Of a DNA stretch of 64,000 nt, positions 25,597 to 35,077 are shown one piece after another. A model generated the notes under the pieces. That model saw only the letters and a program-made list of their open reading frames with translations, did no database searches and was not told where the DNA came from. How positions within the stretch are numbered: the stretch's first letter is position 1; every line of letters begins with the position of its first letter. The DNA is from CAWHQZ01 sp963831645. GTDB taxonomy: Bacteria > Pseudomonadota > Alphaproteobacteria > Rhizobiales > Aestuariivirgaceae. The translations under genes and the position numbers were made by a program. The DNA lies in assembly GCA_963831645.1 (NCBI GenBank), contig CAWHQZ010000017.1, positions 744,001-808,000 on the forward strand, read 5' to 3'.

Positions 25597-26229
25597 TCAG
25601 AACTCGATACCGGCCTGCGCCTTGATGCCCGACCGGAACGGGTGCTTGACGAGCTCCATCTCGGTGACGAGGTCGGCAAGCTCGATGAGTTCCTCCGCGG
25701 CGTTGCGGCCGGTCACGATCACGTGCTGACCGGGGGCGCGCGACCTGAGCGCAGCCAGCACGTCGGCGAGCGGCAGATAGCCGTAGCGCAGCACGATGTT
25801 CAGCTCATCGAGCAGCACCAGTTTCAAGCCTGGATCAGTGATCATGCGGCTGGCTTCCTCCCAGCCGGCTCGGGCATGGGCGATGTCGCGCTCGCGGTCC
25901 TGGGTTTCCCAGGTGAAGCCTTCCCCCATCGCCTTGATGGTGACGAGGTCGGAGAAGCGCTCCAGGGCAGTGCGCTCGCCCGTCGACCATGCGCCCTTCA
26001 CGAACTGGACGACGCCCACCTTCATGCCGTGACCCAGGGCGCGGAACACCATGCCGAAGGCGGCGGTGGATTTCCCCTTGCCCTTGCCGGTGTGGACGAT
26101 GAGCAGTCCCTTCTCGATCGTCTTGCCGGCCAGGATCTTGTCGCGGGCCGCCTTCTTCTTGCGCATCTTCTCGGCGTGACGCGCATTGATGTCGCCTTCA
26201 GGCGTGGACGCTGCGGCCTTGTCGCTCAT
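25597..26229 (-). CDS. cobO: Cob(I)yrinic acid a,c-diamide adenosyltransferase
   Basis: Adds the 5'-deoxyadenosyl ligand to cobalt (CobO/BtuR/CobA-Salmonella family). A charged N-terminus with RHAEKMRKKKAARDKI is followed by LLIVHTGKGKGKSTAAFG (P-loop), VGVVQFVKGAWSTGE, LLDELNIVLRYGYL and VIVTGRNAAEELIELADLV. 210 aa. The ATG at 26229 gives the conserved MSDKAA N-terminus and overlaps the cobN 3' end by 32 bp. Confidence 0.95.
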   Translation of the reverse strand: MSDKAAASTPEGDINARHAEKMRKKKAARDKILAGKTIEKGLLIVHTGKGKGKSTAAFGMVFRALGHGMKVGVVQFVKGAWSTGERTALERFSDLVTIKAMGEGFTWETQDRERDIAHARAGWEEASRMITDPGLKLVLLDELNIVLRYGYLPLADVLAALRSRAPGQHVIVTGRNAAEELIELADLVTEMELVKHPFRSGIKAQAGIEF

Positions 26230-29200
26230 GGGTCTTCGCCAGTTGCTCGAGTTCATTGTAGGCGGAGTTTGACGTGGGAGTCCAAAGGGTGCGGGCCGCT
26301 GCCTCGGTGAAGCGGTCGGCGATCTCGCGCAGAGCCGCAGGATTGTTGTCGGCCAGGAACGCCCGTACTTCCTCGTCGGCGAGAAACGCATCGTAGGCCA
26401 GATCGAAGTGATGGCTCTTGGCGGCGCCGGTGGTGGCGGCGAAAGCGAACAGGTAATCGACCGTGGCGGCGATCTCGAAGGCTCCCTTGTAGCCGTGGCG
26501 CATGACGCCGGCGATCCACTTGGGGTTGACGACGCGGGAGCGCACGACGCGGCCGACCTCCTCCTCGAGGGTGCGCACCAGCGGCCGCTCGGGCCGCGAA
26601 TGATCGTTATGGTAGACGCTCGGGCGCCTCCCCGAAGCCTCCTCGACCGCCGCCGTCATGCCGCCTTCGAACTGGTAGTAGTCATCGGAGTCGAGCAGAT
26701 CGTGCTCGCGGTTGTCCTGGTTGTGAACGACCGCCTCGATGCGCGCGAGACGGCGAAGAAACGTCGCCTCGGCGGGCGTGCCGTGTTCGGCGGCGCCATA
26801 GGAATAGGCGCCCCACACGACATAGGCGCGGGCGAGCTCGGCCCGTTCGGCCCACAGCTTTTCGTCGATCAGCGCCTGCAGCCCGGCGCCATAGGTGCCC
26901 GGCCTCGAGCCGAAGACGCGCTGTCCGGCGAGGTGTCTGGCTTCATCGGAACCCGAGCCCCGGAACTCCAGCTCGCGTATCTCCTCGGCCATGCGTGTCG
27001 CGATTGGGTTATCGTCGGCTGGTTCATCGAGTGCGCCCACCGCGCGCACGGCCTTATCGAAAAGCTCGATCTGCAGCGGAAAAGCGTCGCGAAAGAAGCC
27101 CGAGATACGCAAGGTCACGTCTACGCGCGGCCGGCCCAGCGCGGCAATCGGAACGATGTCGAAGCCCGTGACCCGCCAGCTCGATCGATCCCACACGGGC
27201 TTGGCGCCGATCAGCGCCAGGGCCTGGGCAATGTCATCGCCGCCGGTCCGCATGTTTGCGGTGCCCCATACCGAGAGACCGAGCGCCTTCGGAAAGGAGC
27301 CGTGATCCTGGAAGTGGCGGGTCAGCAGCGCTGCAGCGGACTTCTCCCCGAGTCGTCCAGGCGGTCGGCGTCGGCACGGCGCGATTGTCCAGCGAGTAGA
27401 AGTTGCGGCCGGTGGGCAGCACGTCGAGCCTGCCGCGGGTCGGGGCGCCCGAGGGTCCGGGTTCCACGAAACGGCCGTCGAGGCCGGCGAGCAGGTTGCT
27501 GATTTCACTCGGTCCGCAGGCCCTGAGCGCGGGGCGGATGGCAGCTTCGACGGTCTCGAGAACGGCGCGCGATCGGGAGCCGGGAGCATCGATGGGGGAT
27601 GCGGCTGCGATGAGGTCTGCGGAAAGCAGCTCCAGGCGCTCGACCGTATCGCCGTTAGTGCGCCACGGGCCTGCAGCGAGATCGGCGAGGCGAGCCGGCC
27701 GCCGGCCCTTCCACGGGGCCGCCGGTTCGCAATCGAGTGGATCGAAGTCCTTCAGGCCGAGGTCCGCGGCGAGCGCGCGGGGCAGGGATTGGTCGCCGCC
27801 TTCGCCGAGACCTCTCGGCAGGCGCACCAGCGCGGCGAGGAAATCGGTCTCAGGTTTACCGGCCGTCGTCTCGCCCAGCACGTGCAGGCCGTCACGGATC
27901 TGCGCTTCCTTGAGATCGCACAGATATGCGTCGAGCTTCCGCAGCGCCGAGTCGCTGTCGTCGCCGTGAGTGCCGGCGTCGAGATCCAGGCGCGAGGACC
28001 TCGAGAGGTCGAGAATACGGCTGCGCAGGGCGCTCGCCCGGCGCCGGTCGATGCCCATGGCCGTGTAGTACTCATCGACGAGCACCTCGAGCTCGCGCGC
28101 CGGCCCGTGGGCTTCGGCACGGGCAAGCGGCGGGGTCAGATGATCGACGACCACTGCCGCGGTGCGCCGCTTGGCCTGCGATCCTTCGCCGGGATCGTTG
28201 ACGATGAAGGGATAGAGCACGGGCAGGGGGCCGAGCACACTCTCCGGGTAACACTCCGCACTGAGGGCGGCTGCCTTGCCCGGCAGCCACTCGAGGTTGC
28301 CGTGTTTGCCGTTGTGGACGATCGCATTGGCCGCGAACTCCTCGCGGAGCCAGAAATGGAAAGCGAAGTAGCCGTGCGGCGGCACCAGCGCGGGATCGTG
28401 ATAGCTCGCCCTGGGGTCGATGTTGTATCCGCGCGCGGGCTGGATCGCGACCGCGACGTTGCCGTAGCGCCGGACCGGCAGATGAAACTCTCCGTCGGAA
28501 AAGAACGGATCCTTGTCAGGCTCGCCCCACCGCGATGAAACTTCAAGGCGCACGCGCTCAGGCAGCAGGGAGAACATGACCCGATAACGCGCGAGCGGGA
28601 GACGACACGAGGATGGGCGCCGCTCGCGGGCGTTGGTCGGCCCCGACAGCAGCTCTTTCATGAGCGCATTCCCGCTGGCCGGAACAGGCCCGACCCGATA
28701 GCCGGCCCCGGCAAGGTGCCCGAGAATGGCAACGGTGCTGGCGGGCGTATCGTAGCCGACCCCGTTGCCGATGCGCCCGTCGCGGTTGGGGTAGTTGGCC
28801 AGCACGATGGCGATGCGCCTTCGTGCCGGCGGGGTGCGCCGCAGCTTCACCCAGCGTGATGCGAGTTGGGCGGTGAAGCGGATGCGGTCGGCAGCGGGCT
28901 CGTAGGTGACGACCGATGAGTGCGTCGGCTCGTGCCACAGCCCCTCCGACTTGAACGACAGGGCACGGGTCGTAATGCGCCCATCGAGCTCGGGGAGCAC
29001 GACATTCATGGCGAGGTCGCGCGCCGAAAGTCCCTGCTTCGAGTTTTCCCAGTCTGCCCGGCTGGCCCCTGAAAATATGACCTGCAAAACGGGGCATCGG
29101 GCGGCATGGAAGGGATTGGCGGCAGGATCGCTGGTCGCTACCCCCACCGCGAAGCCGGTCGCATTGAGCACGACGTGGGGCGGATGGGAGGCAAAGGCCT

Positions 29201-29915
29201 CGCCAATGACCGACACCGATTGCGGGTCCTTCAGGCTGGATACGTAGATGCACAGGGACTCCAGGTCATGGCGGCCGAGTTCCTCCGCCAGCCGATCGAC
29301 CGGCTCGGTGAAGCCGCTTTCGACGAGCGCCCGGTAGAAGACGATCGCCGCGACGGGCCGGGCGCTGGAAGGAACCCGGTGGAGGCCGGCTCGGGCAAGC
29401 GCCCTTGGTTCCTCGGGAAGCTCGCCTGATCCCAGAAGATGGGCCGCGAAACGGAGCGCGTTACCGGCATTCGAAACGCCGCCGTGTGCCAGGTAGAGGC
29501 GCAGGCGCTCGACTTGGAGCGGGGAAAGCGTGCTGTGCCTGAGAAGTTCGGGGTCGGGTTCCTGGCCCCCCGGCAGCACGGCGAGTGGAATCTGTTTCTG
29601 GCGGGCGAGCGCCTCGATGGCATCGACGCCATAAGGCCAGTAGGCCCGGCCGCCGAGAACCCGGACGATGATGATCTTCGCTGCTGCGAGTGTACGCTCG
29701 AGATAGAGGTCGACCGAGAACGGATGTTGCAGGCGGAGAAAGTTGGCGAGCCTCAGGCTCGGTCTGGGTGCCGGCCAGAGATCGAAGGCGCGCGCCAGGC
29801 AGGCAAGCTCGGTGTCGGCCGCCGACAGGAAAACGATGTCACCCGGGGGCTGCCTTATATCGACCGCCTCGTTGTCGCCGCCGATGACGCCCGACTGGGT
29901 GGCGAGAAGATGCAC
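26198..29915 (-). CDS. cobN: Cobaltochelatase subunit CobN, frameshifted
   Basis: Large subunit of the ATP-dependent cobaltochelatase that inserts Co into hydrogenobyrinate a,c-diamide with CobS and CobT (not in this window). The N-terminal 860 residues run from a GTG at 29915; landmarks include GGQEPDPELL, YPNRDGRIGNGVGYDTPAST and HNGKHGNLEWLPGKA. At GRNFYSLDNRAVPTPTAW the frame breaks (around 27351-27360, one extra base) and the protein resumes as RLGEKSAAALLTRHFQDHG, GLSVWGTANMRTGGDDIAQA to a stop at 26198. Combined ~1240 aa, near normal. Single indel in a required gene, so an assembly error is likely. Confidence 0.93.
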
Positions 29916-29929
29916 TCGGCATACTCAAT

Positions 29930-30089
29930 CCCTCTCCCCAGAGGGGAGAGGGCAGGGTGAGGGGGTGCCGGGAGCTTGCCTCGACAAGCGGCCAGGCACG
30001 ATTGAAAATCCGCCCAAAGGTCTTTGAGAATTGTCGGCATACGGATCATGTGAACCCCTCACCCTGCCCTCTCCCCAGAGGGGGGAGGG
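29930..30089. repeat. Inverted-repeat intergenic element between cobW and cobN
   Basis: Two ~35-base arms rich in CCCTCTCCCCAGAGGGG occur in opposite orientation at 29930-29965 and 30055-30089; the second arm reads CCCCTCACCCTGCCCTCTCC and the first is its reverse complement with small differences. Each arm is itself a CTCCCC-AGAG-GGGAG hairpin. A different family from the CGTCAT repeats. It lies inside the otherwise continuous leftward cob unit and may lower read-through from cobW to cobN. Confidence 0.8.
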
Positions 30090-30132
30090 TTTAAGAGGGA
30101 ACAAGTTCAAGGCGGAAAGTGATTTCAGGACG

Positions 30133-31185
30133 TCAGCTCCTGCGAATATTGTACAGAGCGGCCGTGATCGCGCCGCGGTCGAGACCCTTGAGGCCGATGA
30201 CGACGAGATGGCCGACGCGGTTCTCGCCGGCGCGCCATGGACGGTCGAAATAGTGGTCGAGGCGGGGGCCTACGGCCTGAACGAGAAGACGCGACGCCAC
30301 ATCCTCGACGGCCAGGAAGCCCTTCAGGCGCAGGAGGCTCGTGGCGCGCGATCACCTGGGGGATGCGGGCGAGATAAGCTTCCCTGTCGGAGATGGGGTG
30401 AACCTGAACGACGAAGGTCTCGAAATCGTCATGATCATGCCCCTGCTCGCCGGAAAGCTCATGGTGAGAGGGCCGGCGCGCGAGGTCGTCCTCGGCGCCG
30501 GCGCCGAGGCCGAGCAGGATTGCGGCGTCGATCCTGCCGTTGGTCGTGGCGGATCAGAGGCGTGCCGAGGCGGAGCTTCTGCGTCAGTTCCGCTTTCGTC
30601 TGCTCGAGACGGCCGCCGGCGACGAGATCGGTCTTGTTCATGAGGACAATGTCGGAGCAGGCAAGCTGGTCCTCGAACAGCTCGGCGATCGGGTCGTCGT
30701 GGTCGAGACTGGGGTCAGCTGCCCGCTGGGCAGCGAGCGCCGCCTCGTCGGCGACGAAGCGGCCTGTCCGCGACGGCAGCGCCGTCGACCACGGTCACCA
30801 CGCCATCGACGGTGACGCGGGACCTGATCTCCGGCCACTGGAACGCCCGGACGAGCGGCTGGGGCAGGGCCAGCCCGGAGGTTTCGATGATGATGTGCTC
30901 AGGCGGCGAGTCGCGCTCGAGCAGCTTCGACATGGCGGGAATGAAGTCGTCGGCCACCGTGCAGCAGATGCACCCGTTGGCGAGCTCGATCACGTCTTCC
31001 TCGCGACATCCCGGGCTGGCGCAGCCTTTGACGATTTCGGCGTCGACGCCGACATCTCCGAACTCGTTGATGATGAGCGCCAGCCGGCGGCCATTGGCGG
31101 TGGCGAGCAGATGGCGGATGAGCGTGGTTTTGCCCGCCCCGAGGAAGCCCGTGATGACGGTCGCCGGGATCTTTTCGCAGATCAC
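30133..31185 (-). pseudogene. cobW: Cobalamin biosynthesis GTPase CobW, three frame breaks
   Basis: G3E-family metallochaperone GTPase linked to cobalt handling. Begins at a GTG (31183-31185, VICEKIPATVITGFLGAGKTT P-loop) with IINEFGDVGVDAE, the CxCC metal motif in ANGCICCTVADD, and IIETSGLALPQPL. After VTVVDGAAVAD the frame shifts (~30760-30770) to FVADEAALAAQRAADPSL and LMNKTDLVAGGRLEQ, shifts again (~30545) to TTNGRIDAAILLGLGAGAED and a His-rich EQGHDHDDFETF, and a third time (~30345) to LKGFLAVEDVASRLL before the stop at 30133. Full span ~350 aa, normal. All parts are well conserved, which favours indel errors over old decay. Confidence 0.85.
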
Positions 31186-31863
31186 GGAACTGCTCCCTGG
31201 TTTGACGCGGTCGTTGAAGAAGCCCAGAAGCGCCCCGAGCACCGCCCAGAATATCGCCGCGGCGGCAATGCTGTTGACGGCGAATGCTGCTGCAAGGTGG
31301 GCGGGCAGGGCAGTGTCATGGGCAGGCGCCTGCGGCGCGCCGAAGAGGTGGGGCAGCGCCAGTACGGCAATGCCGAGCGCGGTGACGAGGCCGCGCCTGG
31401 CCGACGTGATGAGTGCGAGCCCGATGCCGGTCGCCACGGCCGCGAAGCCCCACCAGAGCTGGCGAGCTCCGAGGTCGGCCGCAGGCATGCCCGGGAGCTC
31501 GGGCGGCAGCCCGGCGGCAGGCGCGAGCGAGAAGACGAGGAAGCCGGCAATGCCCCAGAGGAGGCCGTTGGACATGGTCATGGGAAGGCCAAGCAGGAGC
31601 GCAGCACCGGAGATCACCAGCGCGAAAGCGACCCCTACGACGAGGTTTGCCAGGATGGTGTAGGCGGTGCGCTCCAGGCCGTCCGATGGCGACCAGGTCT
31701 CCGCCTCGACTGCGGCGCCGCCGGCGGCATGCTCGTGCTCCCCGGTTTCGAAGACCTCGGCGGCAACGATGAGAGGTGTCAGCCGGAAGTGCTGAACCGC
31801 CGACATGACAAGGCTCGCCACGATTCCGGCAAGAACCGCGGCGAGGAAGACTCGCCCGGACAT
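31182..31863 (-). CDS. cbtA: Cobalt transporter subunit CbtA
   Basis: Integral membrane protein predicted to import cobalt together with CbtB. It starts MSGRVFLAAVLAGIVASLVM with QHFRLTPLIVAAEVFETGEH (characteristic CbtA segment) and has about five membrane segments, with a WGIAGFLVFSLAPAAGLPPE stretch. The stop is not seen in this frame: the ORF continues directly into cobW to 30715. In the next frame a TGA overlaps the cobW GTG (GTGA, 31182-31185), as at other junctions here, so a base indel near the end of cbtA is likely; a true CbtA-CobW fusion is the alternative. Confidence 0.85.
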
Positions 31864-31879
31864 GGATGCTCCGCTTCAG

Positions 31880-32056
31880 TCAGTGGCAGGGAAAGCCCAG
31901 GGCGTGGCGAGTGTCGTGAGCCGCGTTATGCAGGACTTCGCTGCCGGCGAAGCCGGCGCCGGCCAGCAGCGCCAGCCCGAAGGCCAGAAGCAACGCGCCG
32001 GAAAGAATGCGATCGTTGAGAGAAGCGGCGAAGGTGGAAGTGCGTGCGAAGATCAT
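31880..32056 (-). CDS. cbtB: Cobalt transporter subunit CbtB
   Basis: Small single-span membrane protein (~58 aa) with the characteristic C-terminal metal-binding tail EVLHNAAHDTRHALGFPCH. The hydrophobic segment is ILSGALLLAFGLALLAGAGF. Start ATG at 32056 with GGAGGG upstream; an in-frame GTG at 32068 is possible. First gene after the cobalamin riboswitch, 16 bp before cbtA. Confidence 0.9.
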   Translation of the reverse strand: MIFARTSTFAASLNDRILSGALLLAFGLALLAGAGFAGSEVLHNAAHDTRHALGFPCH

Positions 32057-32127
32057 GAGCGTGAACACCCTCCGTGTGAGCTCGATTCAGTTCCGCCGGT
32101 GCATCTTTGTGCACCGGCTTCAAGCTT

Positions 32128-32316
32128 CAGACGGCAGGTCTCCTGACTTCGCGGCTCCAAGGCTCCTGCCGCCTTCCCGATGCCCAGGGCATCAGTGGCG
32201 TCTGGCGGATCCTCGCCGCTTACAGTTGCGGGGGCAGTCACGGCATTGGCCCCTGATGGGTAGTCCGCACCGTGTTCCCTGTTAGGCCCCATGACCTGTC
32301 GGCTGCGGGGCGCCAT
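32128..32316 (-). ncRNA. Cobalamin riboswitch upstream of cbtB-cbtA-cobW-cobN-cobO
   Basis: On the minus strand the order of conserved blocks is complete: GGCGCC.., AACAGGGAACACGGTGCGG, GGGGCCAATGCCGTGACTGC, CCCCGCAACTGTAAGCGGCG, CGCCACTG, GGGAAGGCGGC, and AGTCAGGAGACCTGCCGTCT. This is the classical B12-box architecture. Binding of adenosylcobalamin should shut off the cobalt uptake and late cob genes downstream. It ends ~70 bases before cbtB. Confidence 0.96.
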
Positions 32317-32373
32317 CTGACATCGCGAGCAGTCGCATGGTTCCTGCGCGCGGTCAACGGCAGCCATCCCGGG

Positions 32374-32402
32374 GTTGGCCAGATGTGCGAAAGCAGGTAG
32401 GA
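32374..32402 (+). promoter_or_regulatory. Probable sigma-70 promoter of the Rieske oxygenase gene
   Basis: TTGGCC (-35) and TAGGAT (-10) are separated by 17 bases just upstream of the palindrome at 32408, placing the transcription start inside that palindrome. Read by eye from the sequence only. Confidence 0.5.
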
Positions 32403-32407
32403 TACTA

Positions 32408-32421
32408 ATTGAACGTTCAAT
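32408..32421. promoter_or_regulatory. Perfect 14-bp palindromic operator-like site
   Basis: ATTGAACGTTCAAT is perfectly self-complementary and sits between the -10 element and the ribosome binding site of the Rieske oxygenase gene. TTGAACGTTCAA-type sites are typical for TetR-family repressors; no such regulator gene lies in the window. Confidence 0.6.
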
Positions 32422-32441
32422 CAAAATCGGGAGCGAAAACC

Positions 32442-33668
32442 ATGGATTTGCGTGTAGATCGCCCGGCTGCTGCTGCCCCCGCCGGGACGAGGCTTCTGGA
32501 TGATGAGCGTTCGGGCCTTCCCGGCTGGGCCTATTTCAATCGCGAGCTTCACGAGCTCGAGGCGGAACATATCTTCCGCCGCCACTGGCAGCTCGTGGGC
32601 CATCAAAGCGAGATCGGCGAGGCCGGCGCATACATGACCCTCGACATGCTTGGCGAGCGGGCCATCGCCGTCAGGGGAAAGGACGGCGTGATTCGATGCT
32701 TCCACAACGTCTGCCGCCATCGCGGCTCGCGGGTGGTGCGCGACGAGCGCGGACGGTGCAAATCGGCGATCGTCTGCCCGTTTCACGGCTGGGCCTACAA
32801 CCTCGACGGCAGCCTGCGGGGGGCCCCGGCGCCGCGCTCCCTGCCCAGCCTCGATCCGGAAACGCATGGACTGACGAGGCTCGAGCACGAAGTCTGGAAT
32901 GGCTTCATCTTCGTGCGTTTCAAGCCCGGGCCGCAGCCCGCAGTGGCCCGTATCATGGAGCGCGTGGATGGTCTCTTCGCCCGCTACGGGTTCGACCGCA
33001 TCGAGCCTTCCGGCGCTCCGTGGCGGCAGGAGATCGCCGCGAACTGGAAGGCGGTGCGTGACGTCGACAACGAAGGCTACCACGTTCCCGTGGCCCATCC
33101 CGCTCTCTACGATCTCTACGGCCGCGACTACACCGATCAGCCGATGGACCGTGGCGTATCGAGGTCAATCGGACGCATCAACCGGCAGCCGGCCAGGAAG
33201 TGGAGCGTCAGGCACTACCGGAAGATCAGGCCCGAGCCGCCGGAGGCGCTCGGCGAAGAGGCGCGCAACTGGAACTATGTCGGCATGTTCCCCAACCTCG
33301 TCTTCAGCCTCTATCCCGAGCACGTCGGTTTCTACCAGGAATGGCCCGCCTCGCCGGAGCGCACCGTGCAGCGCGGGCGCATCTTCGCGATTCCCGATAC
33401 CCGCCGCGAAATGAAGCTCGCCCGCTACCTGGTGCACCGCATTGACCGTGAGACGGGCGGCGAAGATACCCAGCTCATCATATGGTCGTCGGAGGCGGCG
33501 AGATCGTCGGCTTTTGGCGGAGTGATTCTCTCCGACCTCGAAGCCGGAGTCAGGGCCTATCACGACGCCCTGCGCGAGCATCTGCCCGTGCTCAACCTGG
33601 CGCGCGAGCCCGACCCGGGCACGGTCGCCGCCGTGAACGCACGATTGGCCGGGGAACTCGAAGCCTGA
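32442..33668 (+). CDS. Rieske [2Fe-2S] aromatic-ring-hydroxylating-type oxygenase, alpha subunit
   Basis: Terminal oxygenase component, ~408 aa. The Rieske cluster ligands are CRHRGSRVV and CPFHGWAYNLDGSL (C-x-H...C-x2-H, residues ~87-115). The catalytic domain has the mononuclear iron site DVDNEGYHVPVAHPAL (E/H/H type with the bridging Asp) and a C-terminal SRPBCC-like fold. It resembles the glycine-betaine/carnitine-type demethylating monooxygenases as much as true ring dioxygenases, so the substrate is open. The ATG at 32442 has GGGAG upstream; the TTG at 32409 lies in the operator. No reductase neighbour. Confidence 0.88.
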   Translation: MDLRVDRPAAAAPAGTRLLDDERSGLPGWAYFNRELHELEAEHIFRRHWQLVGHQSEIGEAGAYMTLDMLGERAIAVRGKDGVIRCFHNVCRHRGSRVVRDERGRCKSAIVCPFHGWAYNLDGSLRGAPAPRSLPSLDPETHGLTRLEHEVWNGFIFVRFKPGPQPAVARIMERVDGLFARYGFDRIEPSGAPWRQEIAANWKAVRDVDNEGYHVPVAHPALYDLYGRDYTDQPMDRGVSRSIGRINRQPARKWSVRHYRKIRPEPPEALGEEARNWNYVGMFPNLVFSLYPEHVGFYQEWPASPERTVQRGRIFAIPDTRREMKLARYLVHRIDRETGGEDTQLIIWSSEAARSSAFGGVILSDLEAGVRAYHDALREHLPVLNLAREPDPGTVAAVNARLAGELEA

Positions 33669-33740
33669 CAAAATCGTGAGACTCGCGACGCTTGCGGACT
33701 TAAGCGGCGCCGGTTTAGAGCTACGCGAACTTCCCTTTAT

Positions 33741-33830
33741 CCGTCATGCCAGCGAAAGCTGGCACCCCGCTTTGGGCGGCTCAGCTGCGGAAAGGTCCAA
33801 AGCGGGATTCCGGCTTGCGCCGGAATGACG
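33741..33830. repeat. Dispersed palindromic repeat (REP/RIME-like), copy 2
   Basis: CGTCATGCCAGCGAAAGCTG.. (33742-33774) and its imperfect inverse ..GGCTTGCGCCGGAATGACG (33798-33830), ~33-base arms around a short spacer. Same family as 15240-15329. Placed directly before the ABC substrate-binding protein gene. Confidence 0.8.
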
Positions 33831-33865
33831 ATGGAAGGAAACGGAGAGACCGGGGGACGGTGCGC

Positions 33866-35077
33866 ATGAAACGACTTGCAACAATGCTCTCGTGCCTGGC
33901 GATGCTGGCCATGGGGATATCGGGCGCTCGCGCACAGGACGCCAAAAACTGGGATCAGGTGCTTGCAGCCGCCAGGGGTCAGACGGTCTACTGGCACGCC
34001 TGGGGAGGCGAGCAGGCCATCAACGACTACATCGCCTGGGCGGGTTCCGAGGTCAGGAAGCGCTTCAGCGTCAACGTCGAGCACGTCAAGCTCGCCGACA
34101 CCTCCGAGGCAGTCTCGAAGGTGGTTGCCGAAAAGGCGGCGGGGCGCACCTCAGGCGGCGCGGTCGACCTGATCTGGATCAACGGCGCCAACTTCGCCGC
34201 GATGAAGGAACAGAATCTGCTGTTCGGTCCGTGGGCGGAGGATCTGCCCAACTACAGGTTTGTGGATACCGAGAACAAGGCGACGCTGAAATACGACTTC
34301 ACCGTCGCCATCGAGGGTTATGAATTGCCGTGGGATTTGGCCCAGATCGTGTTCTACTACGACACTGCGAGAGTGAAATCGCCGCCCCGGAACGTGCACG
34401 CCATTCTCGACTACGCACAAGCCTATCCCGGCCGCATCGCCTATCCCGATGCCCAGAATTTTCTCGGCGCCACGTTCCTGAAACAGATGCTGATCAGCCT
34501 GGTGAAGGAATCTGGGCGACTGCAGAAAGCTGCCGGCGACAGCGACTTCGACGAGGTCACTGCCCCGTTGTGGTCCTGGCTGGATGAGCTCCACAAGTCG
34601 ATGTGGCGCCGGGGGAGGGCGTTTCCGGCCAACAGCGCGGAGTTGCGCCAGCTGCTCGCCGACGGCGAGATCGACCTGGCATTTTCGTTCAACCCGTCGG
34701 AAGCGAGCCTCGCCATCGCCAACAGGGAGCTCCCCGACACGGTGCGATCCTACGTGCTCGAGGGCGGTACCATCGGCAATGCCAGTTTCGTGGCGATTCC
34801 GTTCAACGCTTCGGCGAAGGCGGGCGCCATGGTGCTCGCCAATTTCCTGCTTTCACCCGAGGCCCAGGCGCGCAAGCAGGATCCGAAGGTATGGGGCGGC
34901 TTCACGGTGCTGCAGCTGGCGAAGCTCAGTCCTGAGGACCGCAAGCGCTTCGAGGACCTCGAACTCGGGATCGCGACCCTGTCGCCGGCCGAGCTCGGCG
35001 CGGCGCTGCCCGAGCCGCATCCGAGCTGGATGACCCGCATCACCCGGGAATGGCTCAAGCGCTACGCTTCGCAATGA
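33866..35077 (+). CDS. ABC transporter substrate-binding protein (YnjB family)
   Basis: Periplasmic solute-binding protein of 403 aa with a Sec signal peptide (MKRLATMLSCLAMLAMG..ARA). The WHAWGGEQAINDYIAWAG opening and the GYELPWDLAQIVFYYDTARV stretch are typical of YnjB-like proteins, related to thiamine/iron/polyamine binders. Start ATG with a GGGGGA upstream. The stop overlaps the permease start. The transported substrate is unknown. Confidence 0.9.
   Translation: MKRLATMLSCLAMLAMGISGARAQDAKNWDQVLAAARGQTVYWHAWGGEQAINDYIAWAGSEVRKRFSVNVEHVKLADTSEAVSKVVAEKAAGRTSGGAVDLIWINGANFAAMKEQNLLFGPWAEDLPNYRFVDTENKATLKYDFTVAIEGYELPWDLAQIVFYYDTARVKSPPRNVHAILDYAQAYPGRIAYPDAQNFLGATFLKQMLISLVKESGRLQKAAGDSDFDEVTAPLWSWLDELHKSMWRRGRAFPANSAELRQLLADGEIDLAFSFNPSEASLAIANRELPDTVRSYVLEGGTIGNASFVAIPFNASAKAGAMVLANFLLSPEAQARKQDPKVWGGFTVLQLAKLSPEDRKRFEDLELGIATLSPAELGAALPEPHPSWMTRITREWLKRYASQ

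Noticed and set aside
26408..27502. 364-codon plus-strand open frame
   Set aside because: Antisense to the cobN 3' half; no motif.
30031..32019. Long 662-codon open frame on the plus strand
   Set aside because: Entirely antisense to cobW, cbtA and cbtB, with a low-complexity R/G/E/D-rich translation and no recognisable motif; a by-product of high GC.
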